Assembly (NCBI GenBank): GCA_964504625.1
Contig: CAZDEK010000008.1
Span: 1-20,559 of the forward strand
Source: CAZDEK01 sp964504625
Lineage (GTDB): Bacteria; Patescibacteriota; Saccharimonadia; CAILAD01; GCA-016700035
Direction: 5' to 3'
Length of the DNA: 20,559 bases
Part shown: positions 1 through 6,880 of the stretch, one piece after another
Numbering within the stretch: the first letter of the stretch is position 1
How the letters are laid out: each line of letters begins with the position of its first letter
Notes under the pieces: generated by a model
The model's input: only the letters and a program-made list of their open reading frames with translations
Told to the model about the DNA's origin: nothing
Database searches by the model: none
Made by a program: the position numbers and the translations under genes

Positions 1-1560
1 AATGCCTTCGGTCGTACCGGCTACTTTGAAATCCATATCGCCCGCAAAGTCTTCCGCACCCTGGATGTCAGAGAGAATGATGTACTCACCTACCTTGTTT
101 GGATTCAGCATAAGACCCATAGCGATACCCGATACTGGCCGCTTGAGCGGCACGCCGGCGTCCATCAGAGCCAGAGTCGAACCGCAGACAGAAGCCATCG
201 AGGTCGAACCATTCGAGCTCAGAATTTCCGATACCACACGAATCGCATACGGGAAATCCTCGACAGCTGGGATCATCGGCTCGAGTGCCCGTTCTGCCAA
301 AGCCCCGTGACCAATCTCGCGGCGTCCGGTCGAGCGCAAGGGTCGCGCCTCACCAGTCGAATATGGTGGGAAATTATAGTGATGCATGTAGCGCTTGGTA
401 GTATCCTCTTCCATTGTGTCGATGAGCTGAGCATAGCTGACCGGAGCAATGGTTGCGATCGACAAGGCCTGCGTCGTGCCGCGCGTAAAGATCGCACTAC
501 CATGCGTCCTCGGCAGCACACTCGAAGCTCCCGAGATTGGACGAATTTCCGTAGTCTTACGGCGATCTGGCCGCTCACCATCTTCGAGAATGGCACGTCG
601 GATTTCCGAGTCAATCACTTTCGTAAATGCAGTTTTTACCTCTCCTAACGGAAAGCGCTCTTTGTCGTCTTCCATCTCGGCTGGCAACGGACCGAATGCA
701 TCAATCACGGCCTGACGAAGATCAGCCAATACGTCTTCGCGCTTGAGTCCATCTGAGTGGCGCACATCGGCACCCAACTTACCTTCCAAAAACTTCTCGA
801 TCTTGTCCGCTAGCTCATCATCAGCTTTAAAGATGTCAAACTTCTGGGGCTTTACACCAAGCTCAGCAACCATCTGCTGCTGAAGCGCTATCACCGACTG
901 CCAGCTATCGAGTGCTAACTGTAGAGCTTCGACCATGGTCTCTTCGGGCACCTCATTAGCACCAGCTTCTACCATCATAATCGCCTCACCCGTACCGGCG
1001 ACCGTAAGATTGAGATCACTTTGCTCTTGCTGTTCCAGAGTCGGATAGGCCACCAGCTGGCCATCGACGCGACCAACCCGCATACCTGCTACTGGGCCCT
1101 CAAAGGGAGCACCAGTCAGCATCAGCGCCGATGAAGCAGCAATCATGCCAATAATGTCTGGCTCATGCGTCTGATCGATCGATAATGGCATGACAACCAC
1201 CTGAACGTCATTACGATAGCCCTTAGGGAAAAGCGGACGAATCGGACGGTCGATTAAACGAGCGGTGAGAATAGCTTTCTCGCTCGGACGACCTTCACGT
1301 TTAATGAATCGGCTACCGGAAATTTTTCCAGCCGCATACATGCGCTCTTCATAATCAATCAGGAGCGGGAAAAAGTCCTGATCCGGTTTCGGTTCCTTCG
1401 CCACAACGGCCGAAGCGAACACCACCGTATCGCCATAGCGAACGGTGACTGCACCGTCAGCAAGGAAAGCCAACTTACCAGTTTCTATGGTGAGCTTGCG
1501 TCCAGCAAATTCAGTTTCAAAGACGGCTTGCTTGCCGCCAAAGGGATGAATGATATCCAT
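1..1560 (-). CDS. pnp: Polyribonucleotide nucleotidyltransferase (PNPase), N-terminal 520 residues, cut by the window edge
   Basis: The minus-strand frame is open from ATG 1560 to base 1, giving 520 codons with no stop. It begins MDIIHPFGGK and shows PNPase hallmarks: GDTVVFASAV in the first RNase PH-like domain, DFFPLLIDYEERMYAAGKISGSRF-type sequence, RPIRPLFPKGY, the linker helical domain, and in the second PH domain LPRTHGSAIFTRGTTQAL, FPPYSTGEAR and GRREIGHGALAERAL. The frame ends just after the SDIQGAEDFAGDMDFKVAGT segment, which carries the catalytic acidic residues. The C-terminal KH and S1 domains would lie to the left. PNPase degrades RNA 3' to 5' by phosphorolysis in the cytoplasm. 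The start is supported by an AAGGA Shine-Dalgarno sequence (1565-1569, 4 nt spacing). It follows rpsO, as in the classical truB-rpsO-pnp order, but has its own promoter and a 127-nt leader. Identification is certain; only the C-terminus is unseen. Confidence 0.97.
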   Translation of the reverse strand, partial: MDIIHPFGGKQAVFETEFAGRKLTIETGKLAFLADGAVTVRYGDTVVFASAVVAKEPKPDQDFFPLLIDYEERMYAAGKISGSRFIKREGRPSEKAILTARLIDRPIRPLFPKGYRNDVQVVVMPLSIDQTHEPDIIGMIAASSALMLTGAPFEGPVAGMRVGRVDGQLVAYPTLEQQEQSDLNLTVAGTGEAIMMVEAGANEVPEETMVEALQLALDSWQSVIALQQQMVAELGVKPQKFDIFKADDELADKIEKFLEGKLGADVRHSDGLKREDVLADLRQAVIDAFGPLPAEMEDDKERFPLGEVKTAFTKVIDSEIRRAILEDGERPDRRKTTEIRPISGASSVLPRTHGSAIFTRGTTQALSIATIAPVSYAQLIDTMEEDTTKRYMHHYNFPPYSTGEARPLRSTGRREIGHGALAERALEPMIPAVEDFPYAIRVVSEILSSNGSTSMASVCGSTLALMDAGVPLKRPVSGIAMGLMLNPNKVGEYIILSDIQGAEDFAGDMDFKVAGTTEGI

Positions 1561-1600
1561 ATAGTCCTTATTCTTTCTCGACTCTGCACGAGGCCATAGC

Positions 1601-1654
1601 CAGGTGCCAGAGAGCAAAGCGCGACCAGTATCGCGCACTCTTCTCTTTCACCTG
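1601..1654 (-). promoter_or_regulatory. Long imperfect hairpin in the pnp leader
   Basis: The untranslated leader folds into one extended hairpin. The outer arm CAGGTG (1601-1606) pairs with CACCTG (1649-1654). A purine-rich AGAG stretch (1611-1614) faces CTCT (1638-1641). The inner arm GCGCGA (1619-1624) pairs with TCGCGC (1631-1636) around a 6-nt loop. In E. coli, PNPase autoregulates through an RNase III-processed leader stem-loop. A similar role here is inferred from position and shape only. Confidence 0.6.
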
Positions 1655-1693
1655 CCGGGCTCAAGCGAACCGTTAGGGATGTCAATGTTTCAG

Positions 1694-1699
1694 ATTATA
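1694..1699 (-). promoter_or_regulatory. -10 element of a pnp promoter
   Basis: On the minus strand a perfect TATAAT (1694-1699) lies just past the rpsO stop. It predicts a transcript start near 1687 and a leader of about 127 nt before pnp. The -35 region, inside the end of rpsO, is poor. Confidence 0.6.
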
Positions 1700-1711
1700 C
1701 TACAGGCGCAA

Positions 1712-1984
1712 TTAGCGGCGCAGCTTCAGCTGCTTGACGATCGCTGCATAGCGCTCAGGCGCAGTCTTCTGTAAGTAATCAAGAAGGCGGCGGCGCTTCG
1801 ACACCATAGCTAAGAGTCCACGGCGTGAGTGATTATCCTGCTTGTGCCGCTTCAGGTGATCAGTCAACTGCGCAATTTTCTGCGTGAAGATTGCAATCTG
1901 CACCTCAGCCGAGCCAGTATCTTTGGCGTGCTGCCCATGTTTTTTGACGATTGCTTTTTTATCGGTCGAAGTAATTGTAGCCAT
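1712..1984 (-). CDS. rpsO: 30S ribosomal protein S15
   Basis: This 90-residue protein has the usual S15 length and sequence: an N-terminal helix, then DTGSAEVQIAIFTQKI, LTDHLKRHKQDNHSRRGLL and the basic SKRRRLLDYLQKT helix that binds 16S rRNA in the central domain. S15 is a primary binder in assembly of the small-subunit platform. The ATG at 1984 is 18 nt after the truB stop (2003), so the two are probably cotranscribed; no clear Shine-Dalgarno sequence precedes it. In E. coli S15 represses its own translation; no equivalent operator was identified here. Nothing unusual is seen in the protein. Confidence 0.98.
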   Translation of the reverse strand: MATITSTDKKAIVKKHGQHAKDTGSAEVQIAIFTQKIAQLTDHLKRHKQDNHSRRGLLAMVSKRRRLLDYLQKTAPERYAAIVKQLKLRR

Positions 1985-2002
1985 AATCAGACACTAAGTG
2001 TA

Positions 2003-2677
2003 TCAGGTTTTCGCACCCTTTTCAAGTGCCGTGAGATCGACAGCCGCATCAAGGTGATACTCGCCAATTTGCGTCCGCTTAAGTGCAGTCAGATAAGCCC
2101 CCGTACCGAGCAGCTTTCCAATATCTCGAGCCAGCGAACGAATATACGTGCCGCTAGACACCCTCACTCTTGCTCGCAGCTCAGGGTAACGATAGTGAAC
2201 TTCTGTCCACTTATATACGGTGACAGTTCGAGCGGCTAGCTGCACAGCCTCACCGCGCCGCGCCAATGTGTAAGCTCGCCTGCCAGCCACCTTGATAGCG
2301 CTATGAGAGGGGGGAACTTGTTCGATACCACCAGTGAGCTGCTTGATAGCAGTCTGAAGCTCGTCTAATGTTGGCTGTCGATCAGAAATGGTCCGTTTCT
2401 CCCCTTCTTCATCATCGGTAGTACTTTCCATACCCAAGCGGATAACTAGCTCATAGTCTTTATCCTGCTTTAGTAAGCTGTCAGCCTGGCGGGTATAATC
2501 TTTGCCGACCAGAACAAGCATCAGCCCTTCTGCCAATGGATCAAGGGTGCCGGCATGTCCAATTTTACGAATCCCCGTGACTCGACGTAATACCGACACA
2601 CACCAAAATGAACTCTTTCCGAGCGGTTTATTCACTAGCCACAGGCCCTCGGGTGATACGAGATTACCGCGCTTCAT
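2003..2677 (-). CDS. truB: tRNA pseudouridine(55) synthase TruB
   Basis: The protein (224 aa from ATG 2677) makes the T-loop pseudouridine 55 of tRNAs. It carries the TruB signature GHAGTLDPLAEGLMLVLVGK with the catalytic Asp in TLDPLA, then LTGGIEQVPPSHSAIKVAGRRAY and SGTYIRSLARDIG near the C-terminal half. It ends soon after LKRTQIGEYHLD, so the C-terminal PUA domain of longer TruB proteins is absent, as in short bacterial forms. A TTG at 2689 in the same frame would add four residues, but the ATG before KRGNLVSPEG is preferred because homology begins only at GLWLVNKP. No good SD is visible. It lies between the DHH-like gene and rpsO in one operon. Confidence 0.95.
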   Translation of the reverse strand: MKRGNLVSPEGLWLVNKPLGKSSFWCVSVLRRVTGIRKIGHAGTLDPLAEGLMLVLVGKDYTRQADSLLKQDKDYELVIRLGMESTTDDEEGEKRTISDRQPTLDELQTAIKQLTGGIEQVPPSHSAIKVAGRRAYTLARRGEAVQLAARTVTVYKWTEVHYRYPELRARVRVSSGTYIRSLARDIGKLLGTGAYLTALKRTQIGEYHLDAAVDLTALEKGAKT

Positions 2678-2709
2678 ATTTGCATACAATTGTTATTCGT
2701 TATGGGCTA

Positions 2710-3687
2710 TTATTGGATTGGCGAATTCACACCAACAGGAGAAAAGCTTGAACCCATCTGCATAATGTGGCTTGTTTCTATGATAGCTTGATCATCGGTT
2801 TGTGCCGGCATTTCGGCCGACTGCTGCTTGAGTTCTTCAGCCGCCTGCTGGAGCTGGGCGACCGTCTCAGACGGTATTACCTCGGCGAGTTTTTGAGCTT
2901 TTTTTTCCGGCTTTGGTCTAACCGACGACTCACTGAACAATGCTTTCACCACTTCCTGCTGACGAGCCCCTGCACTCAAGAGCTGGGCCGCCACAGTCAT
3001 GGCTTTTGGTGTAGTTGCAGCTGTCGTAAAGCGATTCGTGGATGCCATGATACCCGCGAGAAGCGCCGTAGCGATGTCGGCATCAATCTGACCCTGGGCC
3101 AGTGACTCGAGCGTACCAATCAACATTTCACTGACCGAGCTAGCAGCCGTGTCGACGTAGTTCACACTGCCATAATTCTCATTGACTCGATGGTAATCAA
3201 GGTTGATTAAGTGCAGGCCGTCAAATAGGGTTGGGTTATCCTCCAGTAGACGGTCAATCTGGATTATCTTATGCACACCCAGCACAACAACGAGATCGAA
3301 CTGATAGGCACCATAGCCAAACTGGGCATCATCTGGGCTAAAGTTGCCAGCAGCTGGAGTGATCGTGATATTCAGTCGTCCATCTTCGATGTCGTATTTC
3401 AGCTTATCAACCTCAACCCGTGCCAGATCAAGCGAAACAACAAAGTCACGCACACCATCTAGTGTGCGACTAATTTTGCCGGTATCCACCAAGTTAGCAG
3501 CTGCCGGAAAAGCATCGGTCACGACAGCGTGACTCTTCTTGCCAACTTTTGTCAGTACAGCCTGGAGGGCGTACACACTCATGAGCTGGTCGACGTTAGG
3601 TTCACGACCAGTCACGATCAAGACACTCTGCGATTGGCGCAGGAGTTCAACCACTTGCTGCTTGGGTGTTAATTCAACTGATTGCAT
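2710..3687 (-). CDS. Degenerate DHH-family (NrnA/RecJ-like) protein, possibly non-catalytic
   Basis: The 325-residue protein resembles the N-terminal DHH domain of NrnA-type nanoRNase/pAp phosphatases. Segment 159-187 (HLINLDYHRVN to GSVNYVDTAASSVSE) matches the motif normally written NIDHHxSN...VDxxASSTSE, and ATALLAGIMASTNRF (about 208-222) fits the following helix. Several metal-binding positions are changed. The DHH triplet is DYH (164-166), and the first motif, usually HxxPDgDAxGS, reads TGREPNVDQLMS (26-37), losing the His and one Asp. The C-terminal DHHA1 domain with its Gly-rich GGGH motif is missing. It is replaced by a Lys/Glu/Gln-rich, probably coiled segment (about 252-300) and a loose tail. 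First gene of the truB-rpsO cluster, with a strong promoter upstream. Family membership is fairly safe; loss of phosphoesterase activity is inferred. Confidence 0.72.
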   Translation of the reverse strand: MQSVELTPKQQVVELLRQSQSVLIVTGREPNVDQLMSVYALQAVLTKVGKKSHAVVTDAFPAAANLVDTGKISRTLDGVRDFVVSLDLARVEVDKLKYDIEDGRLNITITPAAGNFSPDDAQFGYGAYQFDLVVVLGVHKIIQIDRLLEDNPTLFDGLHLINLDYHRVNENYGSVNYVDTAASSVSEMLIGTLESLAQGQIDADIATALLAGIMASTNRFTTAATTPKAMTVAAQLLSAGARQQEVVKALFSESSVRPKPEKKAQKLAEVIPSETVAQLQQAAEELKQQSAEMPAQTDDQAIIETSHIMQMGSSFSPVGVNSPIQ

Positions 3688-3718
3688 AATGCTATAAATA
3701 TTCTTAAGCGAATGTAAT

Positions 3719-3747
3719 ATCTTACCAAATCAAGTGACTTCTGTCAA
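3719..3747 (-). promoter_or_regulatory. Sigma-70 promoter for the DHH-truB-rpsO operon
   Basis: On the minus strand TTGACA (3742-3747) is followed by a 17-nt spacer and TAAGAT (3719-3724). The start would be near 3712, giving a 25-nt leader to ATG 3687. It is divergent from the rpsT promoter. Confidence 0.75.
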
Positions 3748-3784
3748 TAGCATGAGAATTTTGCCTCACTTCTGAGTCTACTGC

Positions 3785-3813
3785 TTTACAAATCTGTCAA
3801 AAACCAGTATGAT
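3785..3813 (+). promoter_or_regulatory. Sigma-70 promoter for rpsT
   Basis: TTTACA (3785-3790), 17-nt spacer, TATGAT (3808-3813); start near 3820. A palindrome, CAGTCC-TGC-GGACTG (3818-3832), overlaps the predicted start. The leader of about 63 nt ends in an AGGA SD (3872-3875), 7 nt from the ATG. Confidence 0.75.
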
Positions 3814-3882
3814 TATGCAGTCCTGCGGACTGGAAACCGCACACTCTATCTAACAAGTAGATAATCTAACTAGGAAATTAGC

Positions 3883-4245
3883 ATGCCTATCATCAAATCA
3901 GCTATGAAGCGTGTACGCCAGCACGATAAGCGCCGCGCTCGGAATATGGCAACCAAACGCCGTATCAAAGCCAGTACCAAAGAAACTCTCACCAACCTGA
4001 CCGCTAAGGATCTCAAGGCCGCGGAAGAAAGTCTTAAGAAAGCCATCGCTCAGATTGACAAGGCAATCAAAAAGGGTACGCTTCATAAAAACACAGCCGC
4101 CCGGCGCAAGAGCCAGCTAACTCGTGCCTACAATGCTGCTGCACCGCAAGCCTACGGCACGGGAGCAGCGAGTAAGCCTAAGGCTACTAAAAAAGCCACC
4201 CCGAAAAAACCGGCCACTCAAAGCGCCACAAAAAAATCTAGCTAA
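3883..4245 (+). CDS. rpsT: 30S ribosomal protein S20 with extended Lys/Ala/Thr tail
   Basis: The protein (120 aa) binds 16S rRNA in the body of the small subunit. Its N-terminal part, MPIIKSAMKRVRQHDKRRARN, the helical middle (KDLKAAEESLKKAIAQIDKAIKKG) and the closing TLHKNTAARRKSQLTRAYN are the three-helix S20 core, about 86 residues. The remaining 34 residues are a low-complexity Ala/Lys/Thr/Pro tail not found in typical S20 (about 85-90 aa), probably a disordered rRNA-binding extension. Start set by the AGGA SD at 3872-3875. It is transcribed alone from its own promoter; its stop overlaps the convergent holA stop by a few bases. Identification is secure; the role of the tail is unknown. 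Confidence 0.95.
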   Translation: MPIIKSAMKRVRQHDKRRARNMATKRRIKASTKETLTNLTAKDLKAAEESLKKAIAQIDKAIKKGTLHKNTAARRKSQLTRAYNAAAPQAYGTGAASKPKATKKATPKKPATQSATKKSS

Positions 4246-5165
4246 CGAGCGGTTCGCGCCAACACGATAATCAGGTCAGTCATGGCCTGATTTTGTGTTT
4301 TTTCACCAGTTTTTATAGCTCTATCCGCCTCCAAGAGAGCCTCGAAACCAGCCGCTATATCCTCATGCGAGATGCCCCTCAATTCTTGACGAGTACGTGT
4401 AGCGGCGTACGGCTTAATCCCAAGCTTCGCCAACTCTGTATCATCGGCACTAGCCGCCACCATGGCCATAACGCGATACTGCCACTGCAGTGTGGCGATA
4501 AGCTGTTGCTCGCTTGCACCCTGGCTCATCAGCCGATCATACAGCGCCAAGGCACTGCCGCTATCACCCCGTTTTACGGCAGCAATCAGGTCAAACACCG
4601 AATCTTCGATCCGTTCCGGCACAAGCTCACGAATCACCTCGGCAGTAATTTCATCGCGACCGGCAGTCAGCTTGGCTAATTCATTCGCAAGGCGCCATTC
4701 ATCAGGACCCACTCGCTTCAGCAACAGGTTTGCATTCATTGGTGTCAGCCGGGCCCCAAGCCTGTTCGCTTCTTTGACCAGCCAGCTAGCAAGTTGCGCT
4801 GCGGAAAGCCGAGGATATTCTTTTGCCCGTGGTAACTTCGTCAGATCCTTGAATAGCCGCGACCGTCGATCAAGGCCACGTCCATCAATAACTGCGACTG
4901 TGGTTTCAGGTATTTTTTCGAGCAGCATACGAATCGACTCAGCTTCAGACTTCAAGGCTTGTAAGCCATGCACAATCACCAATCGAGTGGTGAAGAACAT
5001 CGGCTGAGCAAGCAGAGCTGACTCTAAACCGCCGAGACCAGCCACAGCCGCCTCGACGCTCACTTCTTCAAGTGCATCAGCGTATTTTTTTGCGTATTGC
5101 TCACGCAGACGCCCGATCTGCTGCATAATCGCATACTCATTATCACCATAGAGAAACAGAATCAT
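4242..5165 (-). CDS. holA: DNA polymerase III subunit delta (clamp loader)
   Basis: From ATG 5165 the protein is 307 aa and starts MILFLYGDNEYAI, the typical HolA beginning (hhhYGxdxxLi). It continues with LLAQPMFFTTRLVIVHGLQ and the middle-domain pattern LASWLVKEANRLGARLTP...LLLKRVGPDEWRLANELAKL, then VPERIEDSVFDLIAAVKRGDSGSALALYDRL and IATLQWQYRVM in the C-terminal collar domain. Delta opens the sliding clamp during clamp loading. The start overlaps the mutM stop as ATGA, indicating translational coupling; a longer frame reaching 5261 lies inside mutM and has no homology. Its last codons host the rpsT terminator on the other strand. Divergence from E. coli HolA is high, as normal for this family, but the domain pattern is clear. 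Confidence 0.88.
   Translation of the reverse strand: MILFLYGDNEYAIMQQIGRLREQYAKKYADALEEVSVEAAVAGLGGLESALLAQPMFFTTRLVIVHGLQALKSEAESIRMLLEKIPETTVAVIDGRGLDRRSRLFKDLTKLPRAKEYPRLSAAQLASWLVKEANRLGARLTPMNANLLLKRVGPDEWRLANELAKLTAGRDEITAEVIRELVPERIEDSVFDLIAAVKRGDSGSALALYDRLMSQGASEQQLIATLQWQYRVMAMVAASADDTELAKLGIKPYAATRTRQELRGISHEDIAAGFEALLEADRAIKTGEKTQNQAMTDLIIVLARTAR
4269..4302 (+). terminator. Intrinsic terminator of rpsT, inside holA coding sequence
   Basis: AATCAGG (4269-4275) pairs with CCTGATT (4286-4292). Three more pairs close a GTCA loop, giving a 10-bp stem with one G-U pair. The stem is followed by TTGTGTTTTTTC. It starts 24 nt after the rpsT stop and lies within the last 20 codons of the antisense holA. 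Confidence 0.85.
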
Positions 5166-6049
5166 GCACGGACCCTCGGGAGTTTTTGGCAGTGCGGGCA
5201 GATGTGAGTTCCGCGACCCGCTATGCGCAGTTTGCGAATCGGCGTACCGCACACAGGGCAAGCCTCATCTTCACGCCGAAAGACTTTTGCGAACTTGAGA
5301 TAACTTCCCCTGCGCCCCTCAGCATCAACGTAATTCTTATCACTCGATCCACCGAGTGAAATCGACAAGGTCATGACCTCACGTAATGCCTCGTATAGCC
5401 GGCGCAGCTTCACTACACTCACATCCTTCACTAATGTCGCCGGATGAATGCGGGCCGCGAACAGCGCCTCATCTGCATAGATATTCCCTACTCCCGCTAG
5501 CACCGACTGATCAAGGATCGCCGCCTTGATCGATGTGTTTTTCCGTCGCATGATGCGTTCACGAAATTGCGCAAAGGTAAATTCTTCACTCAGAGCTTCG
5601 GGGCCCAATCGCGCAAAGAACGGATCATCATGGACAACATCAGATGGCACAAGCTTCATCCAGCCAAACTTGCGCTGATCATTAAAATAAAGATGCGAGC
5701 CATCAGCGAAGGTCAGTGTCACGCGCGTACTGCGATCAGGCAGCTCGCCTATCAGACTGTCGTTCGGATGACCGGCGCCAAACCGTTCACCGTCAGCCGC
5801 CCGAAAAACCATCTGCCCGGTCATCTTCAGGTGCACGATCAAGCTGTAGCCACTCGATAGATTGAGAATCAAACCCTTGCCACGACGGTCCACATCGAGC
5901 ACCGAGGCCCCAATCAGCACCAACCGAACAAGGTCAGTATCGTTAGGAAAGCTCTTCTCGGTGTCATGCTCGACCTCCGCAATCACTCTACCAGGTAAGA
6001 ATCGCGCCAAACCAAGCCGCACTGTCTCCACTTCAGGTAATTCAGGCAT
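5162..6049 (-). CDS. mutM: Formamidopyrimidine-DNA glycosylase (Fpg/MutM)
   Basis: The enzyme excises 8-oxoguanine and FaPy lesions and nicks the abasic site. The start at 6049 (295 aa) is fixed by the obligatory MPELPEVETV N-terminus, whose Pro2 is the catalytic nucleophile with Glu3. Other features are Lys58 in RRGKGL, VHLKMTGQM (72-80), the H2TH region VLAGVGNIYADEALF, and a C-terminal zinc finger with an intact C-x2-C-x16-C-x2-C pattern (CPVC...CPHC). A TATAAT lies 6 nt upstream with no SD, so the mRNA is probably leaderless. It is coupled to holA by an ATGA overlap. Together with mutY at 19317-20132 it supplies two of the three GO-repair activities; no mutT is in the window. Confidence 0.96.
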   Translation of the reverse strand: MPELPEVETVRLGLARFLPGRVIAEVEHDTEKSFPNDTDLVRLVLIGASVLDVDRRGKGLILNLSSGYSLIVHLKMTGQMVFRAADGERFGAGHPNDSLIGELPDRSTRVTLTFADGSHLYFNDQRKFGWMKLVPSDVVHDDPFFARLGPEALSEEFTFAQFRERIMRRKNTSIKAAILDQSVLAGVGNIYADEALFAARIHPATLVKDVSVVKLRRLYEALREVMTLSISLGGSSDKNYVDAEGRRGSYLKFAKVFRREDEACPVCGTPIRKLRIAGRGTHICPHCQKLPRVRA

Positions 6050-6055
6050 ACCTTC

Positions 6056-6085
6056 ATTATAACCTGACAAACCTTATTATCAGGT
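6056..6085 (-). promoter_or_regulatory. mutM leaderless promoter with an upstream inverted repeat
   Basis: On the minus strand TATAAT (6056-6061) is followed by six bases and the mutM ATG, so transcription should start at the ATG itself. Directly upstream is an inverted repeat, ACCTGA (6062-6067) and TCAGGT (6080-6085) with a 12-nt gap. It covers the -35 to -10 spacer and may be an operator. The -35 match is poor. Confidence 0.6.
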
Positions 6086-6090
6086 AGTGC

Positions 6091-6119
6091 TTGCACTCTC
6101 ACCCATCCAAGCGTATAAC
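6091..6119 (+). promoter_or_regulatory. Sigma-70 promoter for the small membrane protein gene
   Basis: TTGCAC (6091-6096), 17-nt spacer, TATAAC (6114-6119); start near 6126, giving a leader of about 25 nt that carries the SD. Divergent from the mutM promoter. Confidence 0.7.
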
Positions 6120-6150
6120 CTGTATATCGCTGCGAATCAGGAGGAGGCCG

Positions 6151-6378
6151 ATGCGACAGCGAATCCGCACCCGACCCTTGGCTAGTACGCTTGGTGTCCT
6201 GGCCTATATCTACACGATTCACAATGGCCGCAAGGCCGTCCGTGGCGCTCTCGCTGACACCCCTCTGGGACCAGATGCCGAGTTCTATGCCGGCGCCTTT
6301 CCGTGGGCAGTCACTGCCGGCAGTCTTTACGTCCTCAGTCGCTGGCGGCGCAATCGCCAGCGTTTCCCTATCGTCTGA
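6151..6378 (+). CDS. Small basic membrane-associated protein, unknown function
   Basis: A 75-residue protein that I do not recognise. The ATG at 6151 is chosen because of the very strong Shine-Dalgarno sequence AGGAGGAGG (6139-6147) and a consensus promoter 30 bp upstream. The N-terminus is basic (MRQRIRTRPL), followed by a short apolar stretch (about 10-23, LASTLGVLAYIYTI). After a polar loop comes a second apolar segment (about 46-62, FYAGAFPWAVTAGSLYVLS) and an Arg-rich end (RWRRNRQRF). That pattern suggests a two-segment hairpin in the membrane with both ends on the cytoplasmic, positive side. It stands alone between mutM and the convergent HAD gene, with its own terminator. The good transcription and translation signals argue for a real gene. 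Confidence 0.72.
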   Translation: MRQRIRTRPLASTLGVLAYIYTIHNGRKAVRGALADTPLGPDAEFYAGAFPWAVTAGSLYVLSRWRRNRQRFPIV

Positions 6379-6388
6379 TCGTAGCCCC

Positions 6389-6880
6389 TCACACCCGATC
6401 GAGTCGCAAGATTCGATCGGGTATTTCTATACCCTCTTGCTGGAGAGCTGCTACTATCGTAGAAAAGCTCCAACACTGCTGGCCACGTAAGCCAACTTTG
6501 CAAGCCACATCTACATTCTTTCGACCATCATCGAGAAAGATAATGCACTCTGGGCGAACATTACACCGGACTATTAATTCATGAAAATATTCCGGGCTAG
6601 GTTTGAGGAATTTATCATCTGGAGTGAGGATCACCTCAAAGAGCTCGCCAACACCTGCCCGTGTTAGCCAGGGAAGGATCCAGCGCCTGCGACTATTACT
6701 TGCCAAAGCAAGGTGAAAGCCTTCACCGTGGAGCCATTTAGCGAGCTCAGCAACAGGGGTTCTTCCCTGCCACTGCGTCGCAACACCTGAATAGTTCAGT
6801 CCGGCCGATAGACCCCTCGGCAGAAACACACCGAGAAAATCAAAGGCTATCCAGCTAGGCTGTGGCCTAGTCGAGCTCAC
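6389..6880 (-). CDS. HAD-superfamily hydrolase (phosphatase-like)
   Basis: From GTG 6880 the protein is 163 aa. The GTG is preferred because AAAGGA lies 4 nt upstream and homology begins shortly after. HAD motifs are in order: I, IAFDFLGVFL (Asp14 as nucleophile, in the FDFxGV form of subfamily IA); II, LALASNSRRR; III, KFLKPSPEYFHELI with the Lys; IV, CIIFLDDGRKNVDVACKVGL with two acidic residues. The second Asp of the usual DxD is absent (Asp14-Phe-Leu), as in some IA members of the YihX or epoxide-hydrolase type, so the exact chemistry is open. The cap is small, about 50 residues. It overlaps the polA 3' end by 14 nt, so both are on one transcript. Its last codons form part of the terminator of the opposite gene. 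Confidence 0.82.
   Translation of the reverse strand: MSSTRPQPSWIAFDFLGVFLPRGLSAGLNYSGVATQWQGRTPVAELAKWLHGEGFHLALASNSRRRWILPWLTRAGVGELFEVILTPDDKFLKPSPEYFHELIVRCNVRPECIIFLDDGRKNVDVACKVGLRGQQCWSFSTIVAALQQEGIEIPDRILRLDRV
6393..6430 (+). terminator. Terminator of the small membrane protein gene
   Basis: A perfect 10-bp stem ACCCGATCGA (6393-6402) and TCGATCGGGT (6413-6422), with a 10-nt loop, starts 14 nt after the stop at 6378 and is followed by ATTTCTATA. The U-run is modest. The stem is made from the last codons of the convergent HAD gene. Confidence 0.65.

Noticed and set aside
2..715. Several plus-strand open frames opposite pnp
   Set aside because: They are antisense to well-conserved PNPase sequence, lack ribosome sites and show no recognisable domains.
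6340..6362. Strong hairpin CGCTGGCG/CGCCAGCG as a terminator for the HAD gene
   Set aside because: It lies inside the small plus-strand gene, and on the minus strand no U-run follows. It is explained by the Arg-rich codons there.
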